From positions 1-23,529 of the forward strand of contig JBJOGJ010000034.1 of the NCBI GenBank assembly GCA_046048295.1: a stretch of DNA of 23,529 nucleotides, given 5' to 3'. The notes under the pieces are model-generated. The model ran no database searches and was not told the origin of the DNA. It saw only the letters and a list, made by a program, of their open reading frames with translations. Position numbers and translations under genes: made by a program. Source of the DNA: CBDCWA01 sp046048295 (lineage in GTDB: Bacteria > Pseudomonadota > Alphaproteobacteria > Rhizobiales > Hyphomicrobiaceae). Positions 1 to 6,349 of this stretch are shown here, piece after piece (the first letter of the stretch is position 1; each line of letters starts with the position of its first letter).

Positions 1-795
1 GAGATCGCAGTCCGTGACGGCGCCCGCATTGCCGACGAGGCTGATGACAGTCCGCTCGCCGTACGCGGCATGACGGTGTCCTACGGCGACAAGGCAGCCG
101 TATTTTCGGTCGACTTCACCGCTCCGCAAGGCAGCATGGTTGCAATCGTCGGCCCGAACGGTGCCGGCAAGTCGACGCTGCTCAAGGCGGCGCTCGGCAT
201 CGTGCCATCGGTGTCCGGCACGGTGACCGTATTCGGTCAGCCGCTTGCCCGAATGCGCGACCGGATCGCCTATGTCCCGCAACGCGCCAGCGTCGACTGG
301 GATTTCCCGACGCGCGTCATCGACGTCGTGATGATGGGTCTCTTCCGCGAACTCGGTCTCCTCGGCATCGTGCGCCAGGGCCACCGCGACAGGGCGATGG
401 CATGTCTCGAGCGCGTTGGCATGGTCGAGTTCGCGGCACGCCAGATCGGCCAGCTTTCGGGCGGCCAGCAGCAGCGCGTATTCCTTGCCCGTGCCCTCGC
501 CCAGAATGCCGACCTCTACCTTCTCGACGAGCCGTTCGCCGGCGTCGACGCTGCCACTGAGCGCGCGATCATCGACGTCCTGAAGTCGCTGAAGGAGGAC
601 GCCCGCACGGTCGTCGCCGTGCACCACGACCTGACGACGGTGGCCGACTACTTCGACCGCATCCTCATGATCAACGTGCGGCGGATCGCCGAGGGCCCTG
701 TCGCGACGACATTCACGGCAGAAAACCTGCAGGCCACATACGGCGGCAGGCTCGCCACCGCACAGATCGAGCAGCTTCGTCTGCCGGGCGCGTGA
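1..795 (+). CDS. Metal (Mn/Zn/Fe) ABC transporter ATP-binding protein, 5' end outside window
   Basis: This is the ATPase that powers an ABC-3 family metal importer at the cytoplasmic membrane. The reading frame is open from base 1, and residues before the first ATG (position 70) read as ordinary protein leading into the ABC fold, so the true start probably lies upstream and the gene is partial. Walker A (GPNGAGKST) is at 151-177, the signature LSGGQQQR begins at 454, and Walker B (LYLLDEP) is near 514-534, followed by an H-loop in VAVHHDL. The Q-loop region reads VPQRASVDWDFP, a form typical of manganese/iron/zinc ATPases such as MntB, SitB and TroB. The stop is 7 bases before the next gene, so it is co-transcribed with the two permeases. 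The exact metal cannot be read from this protein. Confidence 0.93.
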   Translation, partial: EIAVRDGARIADEADDSPLAVRGMTVSYGDKAAVFSVDFTAPQGSMVAIVGPNGAGKSTLLKAALGIVPSVSGTVTVFGQPLARMRDRIAYVPQRASVDWDFPTRVIDVVMMGLFRELGLLGIVRQGHRDRAMACLERVGMVEFAARQIGQLSGGQQQRVFLARALAQNADLYLLDEPFAGVDAATERAIIDVLKSLKEDARTVVAVHHDLTTVADYFDRILMINVRRIAEGPVATTFTAENLQATYGGRLATAQIEQLRLPGA

Positions 796-802
796 GGTTT
801 CG

Positions 803-2026
803 ATGCGGGACTTTCTCTCCGCGCTTTTCCTGCAGTCAGGCTACAACGCGGCACTCGTCACCATCGGTGCGGCACTGCTCGGCATGGCCGCCGGTGCGGC
901 CGGCACGTTCCTCTTTCTCAGGAAGCGGGCCCTCGTCAGTGACGCCGTGGCGCACGCGACCTTGCCGGGCGTCGGGCTGGCATTCATCCTGATGGTGGCG
1001 TTCGGCGGCGACGGCCGTAACCTGCCGGGCCTTCTCATTGGCTCGGCAGTCACCGCGACGCTCGGTCTTCTCGCCGTCGAATGGATCACGCGGACGACGC
1101 GTCTCGCGGAGGATGCCGCGATCGGCGCCGTGCTGTCGGTGTTCTTCGGAATTGGGATCGTGCTGCTGACCGTGATCCAGACGATGTCGGCCGGACGGCA
1201 GGCAGGGCTCGAGACATTCCTGCTCGGCGCCACCGCGGGCATGCTGTTCTCGGATGCCGTCCTGATCGCCATCGGCGGCGCAGCGGCGATCGCCATCGTC
1301 TACGTCATGCGGCGTCCGATGTCGGCGGTTTCGTTCGATCCGGAATTCGCGGCGGCCTATGGCTACGACGTCCGCAGGATAGACCTCGCCATGATGGGCC
1401 TCGTCATGGCGGTGACGGTCATCGGCCTGAAGATCGTCGGTCTTATCCTGATCGTTGCCATGCTGATCATTCCGGCGGTGACCGCGCGCTTCTGGAGCGA
1501 CCGCACGGATCGTGTGCTGGTGGCGAGCGGCATCATCGGCGCCGTCTCGGGCTACGTCGGTGCCGCGCTCTCCGCCTCCGCGCCGTCGCTTCCGACCGGG
1601 CCGATCGTCGTCCTCGTTGCAGCCGGTCTGTTTGCGGTTTCGCTGTTCGCGGCACCGGGCCGCGGCCTTGTCGCCGCGCTCCTGCACCACCGCCGCTTCC
1701 AGCTCGCCGTCCACCGCCGCCAGGGGCTTCTCGCCATCGCCCACAACGAGCCGGTCTTCGACGGCCTGACGCTCGCCGTCCTGCGCCGCAATGGCTTCAT
1801 CCGCCCAGACGGCGTCGCCACGGAGGCCGGCCGGGCGCAGGCGGCGAAGGCGCTTCGGGACGAGAAGCGCTGGGAGATCGTTCGCCAGACGCACGTCGAC
1901 GAAGCTGTTGTCGGCCGCTATGACGGCCTGACCCCGATCGAGGATGTTCTGACGTCGGACGAAATTGCCGAAATCGACAGCCGGATCGGCCCACCGGTCG
2001 CGGTATCGGCGCGGGAGGGGGCGTGA
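803..2026 (+). CDS. Metal ABC transporter permease (ABC-3 family) with C-terminal DtxR-like domain
   Basis: This integral membrane permease has 407 residues. About residues 1-285 form the ABC-3 hydrophobic core of several transmembrane helices, with the family's HATLPGVGLAF segment near residue 50. Family permeases are usually about 280-300 residues. Here another 120 or so soluble residues follow. They contain a winged-helix-like stretch (LRRNGFIRPDGVATEAGRA) and a segment like the DtxR dimerisation/metal-binding region (DEKRWEIVRQTHVDEA, then PIEDVLTSDEIAEID). Such tails are known in MntB/TroC-type permeases; their role here (perhaps metal sensing at the transporter) is inference. The ATG has GAGG at 794-797 with 5 bases of spacing. 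The stop overlaps the GTG of the next gene, indicating translational coupling. Confidence 0.92.
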   Translation: MRDFLSALFLQSGYNAALVTIGAALLGMAAGAAGTFLFLRKRALVSDAVAHATLPGVGLAFILMVAFGGDGRNLPGLLIGSAVTATLGLLAVEWITRTTRLAEDAAIGAVLSVFFGIGIVLLTVIQTMSAGRQAGLETFLLGATAGMLFSDAVLIAIGGAAAIAIVYVMRRPMSAVSFDPEFAAAYGYDVRRIDLAMMGLVMAVTVIGLKIVGLILIVAMLIIPAVTARFWSDRTDRVLVASGIIGAVSGYVGAALSASAPSLPTGPIVVLVAAGLFAVSLFAAPGRGLVAALLHHRRFQLAVHRRQGLLAIAHNEPVFDGLTLAVLRRNGFIRPDGVATEAGRAQAAKALRDEKRWEIVRQTHVDEAVVGRYDGLTPIEDVLTSDEIAEIDSRIGPPVAVSAREGA

Positions 2027-2970
2027 GCATGGGCCATCTTGCGAGTGCCGAATTCGTGCAGTTGAGCCTCGTGCCGATGCTGATCGGCATCCTCGCCGCC
2101 GTCGCATGTGCGCTGCCCGGCAACTTCCTCATCCTGCGCCGGCAGGCGCTGATCGGCGACGCCATAAGCCACGTTGTCCTGCCGGGCATCGTCGCCGCCT
2201 TCCTGGTGACGGGCCTGGTTTCCACCTGGCCGATGATGATCGGTGCAGCCGGGGCGGCGGTCGTCGCTGTGATCCTGATCGAGGCGATCAAGCGTGCCGG
2301 CCGCATCGAGCCCGGCGCCGCGATGGGCGTGACGTTCACCGCCATGTTCGCCGGCGGCGTGCTTCTGCTCGAGCAGAGCGACACCAGCAGCGTCCATCTC
2401 GATGTCGAGCATGCGCTCTACGGCAATCTCGAGAGCCTCATCTGGCTCGGCGCCGAGGGCTGGCGCTCGTTCTTCGATTCTGCCGCGCTTGCCGATCTGC
2501 CGCCGGAGCTTCCCCGCATGGCCGTGACGGCCGTCCTGGTAGCGGCCTTCATCGCCGTGTTCTGGCGTCCACTGAAGATCGCCACCTTCGACGAGCCGTT
2601 CGCCGCCGCCATCGGCATCCCGACGCGCACGCTTTCCTTCGCGCTGGTCATCGTCTCGGCCATTGCCGCGGTGGCCGCCTTCGATGCGGTCGGCTCGATC
2701 ATCGTCATCGCCATGTTCATCTGCCCCCCTGCCGCCGCCCGCCTGATGACCGACCGGCTCGGCGTCCAGGTCGCCTGGTCCGTCGCCTTCGCCGTCGTCT
2801 CCGCGGTCCTCGGCTACGTGTTCGCGGGCTACGGGCCGCTCTGGTTCGGCGCCGCCAACGCGGTCTCCGCCGCCGGCATGATCGCCACCGTCTCCGGCGT
2901 CATCCTGGCGCTCGCCTGCCTGTTCGGCCCCGCGCGCAGCCGCATCGGCGCCCCTGTCGAGGCCGCCTGA
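2023..2970 (+). CDS. Metal ABC transporter permease (ABC-3 family), second subunit
   Basis: This is a second ABC-3 permease, 315 residues and almost entirely hydrophobic, with the conserved DAISHVVLPGIV segment that matches the corresponding part of its neighbour. The two presumably pair as a heterodimer in the membrane, served by the upstream ATPase. It lacks the soluble DtxR-like tail of its partner. The GTG at 2023 overlaps the upstream stop by four bases (GTGA). An in-frame ATG at 2029 is the alternative, and GGAGG at 2014-2018 would serve either start. Two different permeases plus one ATPase is the arrangement of TroBCD/SitBCD/MntABCD importers of Mn, Fe or Zn. The substrate-binding protein should be just upstream of the window. 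Confidence 0.92.
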   Translation: MSMGHLASAEFVQLSLVPMLIGILAAVACALPGNFLILRRQALIGDAISHVVLPGIVAAFLVTGLVSTWPMMIGAAGAAVVAVILIEAIKRAGRIEPGAAMGVTFTAMFAGGVLLLEQSDTSSVHLDVEHALYGNLESLIWLGAEGWRSFFDSAALADLPPELPRMAVTAVLVAAFIAVFWRPLKIATFDEPFAAAIGIPTRTLSFALVIVSAIAAVAAFDAVGSIIVIAMFICPPAAARLMTDRLGVQVAWSVAFAVVSAVLGYVFAGYGPLWFGAANAVSAAGMIATVSGVILALACLFGPARSRIGAPVEAA

Positions 2971-3039
2971 GGCGCCGCCGCCATATCCTCACCATCTGCA
3001 TGCGTCTATGCTAGGGTGCTTGCTGATGTTTCTCACGTT

Positions 3040-3045
3040 GGGGAG
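3040..3045 (+). promoter_or_regulatory. Shine-Dalgarno for the GTG start of the TIR-NB-ARC gene
   Basis: GGGGAG lies 6 bases before the GTG at 3052. It supports this start, because the only nearby ATG (3008) is in another frame. A weak -10-like TATGCT lies at 3007-3012 but has no convincing -35, so a dedicated promoter is only a guess. Confidence 0.55.
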
Positions 3046-3051
3046 TAGCCT

Positions 3052-5628
3052 GTGGATTCCGCCGACCGCGACATTGCCGAACATGAGTTCTTCATCTCCC
3101 GCGCCGGCCGCCACCCGGCCGACGTCGCCATGGCCAGGCATGTCGGCCAGATCCTGGAGGCCGACGGCCACCCCACCTTCCTGCAGGACTGGGACATGGC
3201 CAACCGCAACTTCGTCGAGCGCATGAACGCCGCCCTTGCCTCCGGTTCCCGCGTCATCGCCATCCTGACGCCCGAATACCTGGCCTCCAAGGACTGTGAG
3301 GCCGAATGGCTGCACGCGCTGGGCGACAACCGCCTGAACACCGGCGGCCGCCTCATCGTGCTCCGCGCCGCCGACGTGATGCCGGAGGGCCTGCTCCGCA
3401 CCATCGCCTTCTGGGACCTGACCAAAGTCGCCGGCAACGACGCCGCTCTGGCCGAGATGGTCCGCTATGCGACCCTCCCCGACGCCCACCGCCGCTCCCT
3501 TCCCGTCGGCTACCAGCACTGGCGCCAGTCGCTCCCCCTTCTGCACGACAAGATCCGCCCGACTCAGAGCTTCACCGGCCGCGAGAGCCAGCTCCTCCGC
3601 ATCGACAACGTCCTCTGGGGCGCCCGCCACGAGGCCGCCGCCATCACCCAGCCGGCCGCCGTCACCGGCCTCGGCGGCATCGGCAAGTCGACGCTCGCCC
3701 GCGAGTATGGCTGGCGCGCGCAGGAGGGTTACGCCGGCGTCTGGTGGCTCGATGCGTCGAGCGACGCCGGTCAGCTCACCTGGGACAAGGTGCAGGCGGG
3801 CCTCGTCGAGCTCGGCGCCACCTGGCTGCCGTCGCTCGCCCGGATGGACGACCGCGCCGCCGCCGCCCGCCACGCCCTCGACATCCTGGCCCACGGCGGT
3901 TTCGCCAGGCCCTGGCTCCTCGTTTTCGACAACGTCGACGATCCCCGCGTGCTCGACGTCTGGGCGCCCAACGCCGCCAACGTCCACGTCCTCGTGACGA
4001 GCCGCCTCGGCAACTGGCGCGCCGGCGTCACCGAGGTCGAATGCGACACCTGGAGCATGTCCGATTGCGCCGACTACCTCCGCCGCGAGACCGGCCGCAC
4101 CTTCACCGACGCCGACTGCACCGCCCTCGCCGATGAGCTCGGCCGCCTCCCCCTGGCCCTCTCCCACGCCGCCGCCTACCTGCGCCGCCGCGCCGCCGTC
4201 ACCGTCGCCGACTACATCGAGGACCTGGAGAGCCACATGCGCGGCCTGCCGAAGGACGCGGAATACCGCAGCCCTGTCTTCGCCACCTACCGCGCCGCCC
4301 TTGCCGAGGCCGAAGCCGAGGCGCCGGGCGTCGCGGCCCTCATGTCGCTCGCCGCCTTCTTCGCGCCGGACGACATCCCGGAGTTGCTGTTCTGCCAGGA
4401 CGCCTTCTTCTACCCGCCGGAGCTCGTCGCGCTCGTCTCGCGCCGTGCGAAACTCCGCGACGGCCTCGGCGTGCTCGACGACCTTTCGCTCATCACCTTC
4501 AAGGAGGCCGAACGCACCTTCTCCACCCATCGCCTTGTCCAGGCCGCCGCCCGCGACGCCTTGGGCGACGCCCGCGAGGACTGGGCCCGCCGCGCCGTTG
4601 CCGTCCTGCAGGAGGCGTTCCCGGCCCCCGCCCCTGACACCTGGCCGACCTGCGTCGCCCTCGCCCGCCACGCCGCCGCCCACGCCCCTGCCGAGGCGGG
4701 GACGTTCCAGTTGGCACTGACGGTCGGGCAGGCCGGACAGGACATGGCAAGCCATGTAAGCCTCGCTGATGCGCTTGACCATCATGCCGCCGCAAACGCA
4801 CTCCTTGCAGGCTTGACGGCAGCCAAGCCAGAGAACCTCGATTGGCAGCGCGACCTCTCCGTCTCGCACAACGAGATCGGCGACGTGCTCCGCGCCCAGG
4901 GCAACCTCCCCGCCGCGCTCGACGCCTTCAAGGCGAGCCTCGCCATCCGCCAACGCCTCGCCGCCGCCGACCCCGGCAACGCCGGCTGGCAGCGCGACCT
5001 CTCCGTCTCGCACAACAAGATCGGCGACGTGCTCGCCGCCCAGGGCAACCTCCCCGCCGCGCTCGACGCCTACAAGGCCGCCCTCGCCATTGCCGAACGC
5101 CTCGCCGCCGCCGACCCCGGCAACGCGGGCTGGCAGCGCGACCTCTATGTTTCCCTATTCCGCATCACGAACATGGAGGAAGCGCAGGGCAACCTCACTG
5201 GTGCACTGAACGCCATCCGACAAGCGCACGGGATCATGGAAAAGCTCACCAAGCAGGATCCCGGCAACGCGGGCTGGCAGCGGGATCTTTCCTACTCGCA
5301 CAATAAGATCGGCGACGTGCTCGCCGCCCAGGGTAACCTCGCCGCCGCGCTCGACGCCTACAAGGCCAGCCATGCCATCTTCGAACGCCTCGCCGCCGCC
5401 GACCCCGGCAACGCGGGCTGGCAGCGCGACCTCAGTTACAGCAATTACGTCATCGGGCAGCTCCTATTGAAGGAGGCAAAGCCCCGTGAGGCGCTGCCAT
5501 TCTTCGAGGCGTCATTGGCAATTGACGAGACACTTGCGGGCCGTGATCCGTCCAATGTCATGTGGCAGGACGACGTCGCGAAGAGCCGTCGCATGGTGGA
5601 GCAGGTGCGTGCGGCGGCAGGACGGTAG
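3052..5628 (+). CDS. TIR / NB-ARC / TPR protein (bacterial NLR-like STAND ATPase)
   Basis: This 858-residue protein has three parts. Residues 10-140 form a TIR domain: HEFFISRAG at strand A, then a stretch ending YLASKDCEAEW, where E85 sits three residues after C82 as the catalytic Glu of TIR NADases does. Residues 170-500 form an NB-ARC ATPase: Walker A GLGGIGKST (206-214), Walker B LLVFDNVDD (289-297), LVTSR (314-318), LPLAL (366-370), and an MHD-like STHRLVQ (491-497). Residues 598-858 hold TPR-like units with WQRDL starting at 598, 646, 694, 742 and 790 and a degenerate one at 838, exactly 48 residues apart. By analogy with bacterial NLR/STAND proteins, TPRs may sense a trigger, NB-ARC may oligomerise, and TIR may destroy NAD+ as anti-phage defence; the trigger is unknown. 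It stands alone, 81 bases after the metal transporter operon. Confidence 0.9.
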   Translation: MDSADRDIAEHEFFISRAGRHPADVAMARHVGQILEADGHPTFLQDWDMANRNFVERMNAALASGSRVIAILTPEYLASKDCEAEWLHALGDNRLNTGGRLIVLRAADVMPEGLLRTIAFWDLTKVAGNDAALAEMVRYATLPDAHRRSLPVGYQHWRQSLPLLHDKIRPTQSFTGRESQLLRIDNVLWGARHEAAAITQPAAVTGLGGIGKSTLAREYGWRAQEGYAGVWWLDASSDAGQLTWDKVQAGLVELGATWLPSLARMDDRAAAARHALDILAHGGFARPWLLVFDNVDDPRVLDVWAPNAANVHVLVTSRLGNWRAGVTEVECDTWSMSDCADYLRRETGRTFTDADCTALADELGRLPLALSHAAAYLRRRAAVTVADYIEDLESHMRGLPKDAEYRSPVFATYRAALAEAEAEAPGVAALMSLAAFFAPDDIPELLFCQDAFFYPPELVALVSRRAKLRDGLGVLDDLSLITFKEAERTFSTHRLVQAAARDALGDAREDWARRAVAVLQEAFPAPAPDTWPTCVALARHAAAHAPAEAGTFQLALTVGQAGQDMASHVSLADALDHHAAANALLAGLTAAKPENLDWQRDLSVSHNEIGDVLRAQGNLPAALDAFKASLAIRQRLAAADPGNAGWQRDLSVSHNKIGDVLAAQGNLPAALDAYKAALAIAERLAAADPGNAGWQRDLYVSLFRITNMEEAQGNLTGALNAIRQAHGIMEKLTKQDPGNAGWQRDLSYSHNKIGDVLAAQGNLAAALDAYKASHAIFERLAAADPGNAGWQRDLSYSNYVIGQLLLKEAKPREALPFFEASLAIDETLAGRDPSNVMWQDDVAKSRRMVEQVRAAAGR
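4843..5562 (+). repeat. Five tandem 144-bp repeats encoding 48-residue TPR units
   Basis: Units begin at 4843, 4987, 5131, 5275 and 5419, with a partial, diverged unit from 5563. Each starts with a TGG CAG CG(C/G) GA(C/T) run (WQRD). Units 1, 2 and 4 are nearly identical at DNA level over long stretches: protein identity is about 42/48 for units 1 and 2 and 43/48 for units 2 and 4 by my count. Units 3 and 5 have diverged in the middle. The pattern suggests recent duplication or gene conversion within the sensor region. Confidence 0.9.
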
Positions 5629-5663
5629 CAGCGCGGCAACGATGACTGACCTGCCCCCTCTTT

Positions 5664-5777
5664 GTCATCCCGGCCAAGCGGCGTCAGCCGCGCGCGCCGG
5701 GACCCAGGGGCCACGACACGAGCCCACCGCCGCACAGCCTCTGGGTCCCGGATCTCGCTCCGCTCGTCCGGGATGAC
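5664..5777. repeat. Nested intergenic palindromic repeat
   Basis: The outer arms are GTCATCCCGG (5664-5673) and CCGGGATGAC (5768-5777). The inner arms are CCGGGACCCAG (5697-5707) and CTGGGTCCCGG (5741-5751). Both pairs are perfect inverse complements. The wording (TCATCCCGG, GGGACCCAG, CTCGCTCCGCTC) is like short palindromic elements scattered between genes in many Rhizobiales genomes. Its position 36 bases after the TIR stop would also let it act as a transcript-end structure. Confidence 0.75.
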
Positions 5778-6017
5778 AGGAGTTTGTTTTGCTGCCGCCT
5801 CTCGCATGGCACCGAACCCCGCCGCCAAGTGCGTTCAGCCTTGCAGCATGGCCCGCCGCCGCGATCGTCCGAGCGGAGCGAGGGCGTGAATCGCTGCGCG
5901 CACAAAAAAAGTTATCCCCGTTCCATCCGCATGCCCCATACTCCCTCGCATCCGCCTCATCTGGGGCACTGTCGCGAGCTGGGCGTTCGGGTGGAGGCGG
6001 AGCCTGGTAGGCATTTG

Positions 6018-6208
6018 CACTCCCATCAGCTGGAGTGGTTGCCCGTGCCGGCACTCGCGGCCGACTGGGCCACGAATGCAGGTGACCGCACTGGTGAGAT
6101 GGACCGGTGTCGGGCGACAAGTGCCCCAGGCGCGGGACGGCTCCGGTCCCATCTTAATTACTAATCGACGGCCCGTGCCGTCCCGCCCCCTTTTATGGGG
6201 AGAACAGA
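6018..6208 (+). ncRNA. Candidate structured leader RNA (family unknown)
   Basis: Successive inverted repeats lie just upstream of a small ORF. They are CACTCC/GGAGTG (6018-6037), an outer GCCC/GGGC (6041-6070) enclosing the palindrome GTGCCGGCAC (6045-6054), GGGC/GCCC (6112-6126), a perfect 10-bp stem GCGGGACGGC (6132-6141) with GCCGTCCCGC (6177-6186), and CCCC/GGGG (6187-6200). The last hairpin would pair the GGGG of the Shine-Dalgarno at 6197-6202, a layout expected of translation control. I do not recognise it as any riboswitch I know. It could also be a remnant of a repeated element. The boundaries are approximate. Confidence 0.35.
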
Positions 6209-6349
6209 ATGAATACCGCAAACCGCCAAGGCCGACCGCCTGTGGCGCCATCGGTCGTGGCAGCGTGGAAATCTCAGGCGGCGGGTTGCCCGGCTGTCGA
6301 ACCGGGCAACCGCCTCATGCTCAGACGTGGTCCCGCCGCGCGACGATGA
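6209..6349 (+). CDS. Candidate small ORF, 46 residues, function unknown
   Basis: An ATG is preceded by GGGGAG (6197-6202) with 6 bases of spacing, the best Shine-Dalgarno in this stretch, and sits directly after the hairpin series. The predicted peptide starts MNTANRQGRPPVAP, has no transmembrane helix or signal peptide, and ends in an Arg-rich tail (RGPAARR). It reads through the terminator-like hairpin and overlaps the 3' end of the minus-strand ThDP gene by 29 bases, so its second half may not be real protein. It could be a leader peptide, a small protein, or the truncated start of a lost gene. No homologue is recognised. Confidence 0.25.
   Translation: MNTANRQGRPPVAPSVVAAWKSQAAGCPAVEPGNRLMLRRGPAARR
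6284..6311 (-). terminator. Terminator-like hairpin after the ThDP-enzyme gene
   Basis: A perfect 10-bp stem (GGTTGCCCGG at 6284-6293 with CCGGGCAACC at 6302-6311) has an 8-base loop. It lies 9 bases beyond the minus-strand stop at 6321. Flanking GGCGG/CCGCC extends the pairing with a bulge. No clear U-run follows on the minus strand, so it may be a weak intrinsic terminator or a 3'-end protecting hairpin. Confidence 0.5.

Larger units (their letters stand above)
5629..6320. other. Gene-poor stretch with repeat, hairpins and a small ORF
   Basis: About 690 bases separate the TIR gene from the convergent ThDP-enzyme gene. It holds a nested palindromic repeat (5664-5777), a second short piece related to that repeat (GAGCGGAGCGAG at 5871-5882, the inverse of 5754-5765), an A-run at about 5903-5909, a series of hairpins (6018-6200), a small ORF with a good Shine-Dalgarno, and a terminator-like hairpin. 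Open frames here on either strand otherwise lack recognisable protein content. Confidence 0.6.

Noticed and set aside
836..2107. 423-codon open frame on the minus strand opposite the metal permease
   Set aside because: It is an Arg/Asp/Gly-rich mirror translation of a membrane protein gene.
3035..3052. GGGGAGTA near 3040, resembling the start of a manganese riboswitch
   Set aside because: The rest of the yybP-ykoY fold is absent, and the sequence is explained as the Shine-Dalgarno of the TIR gene.
2989..5013. 674-codon open frame on the minus strand opposite the TIR gene
   Set aside because: It is antisense to a gene with clear TIR, NB-ARC and TPR motifs. Its Gly/Ala/Val/Glu-rich translation is the usual mirror of high-GC coding DNA.
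4843..5562. Direct repeats considered as a CRISPR or satellite array
   Set aside because: The 144-bp units have no spacers, stay in frame and encode TPR-like helices.
5908..5918. GTTATCCCC after an A-run, resembling a DnaA box
   Set aside because: It is a single imperfect match with no cluster of further boxes or AT-rich unwinding region, so an origin is not supported.
5784..6164. Overlapping plus- and minus-strand open frames in the intergenic stretch (for example 126 and 138 codons)
   Set aside because: They have no recognisable motif, no good ribosome-binding site, and they run through palindromes and hairpins.
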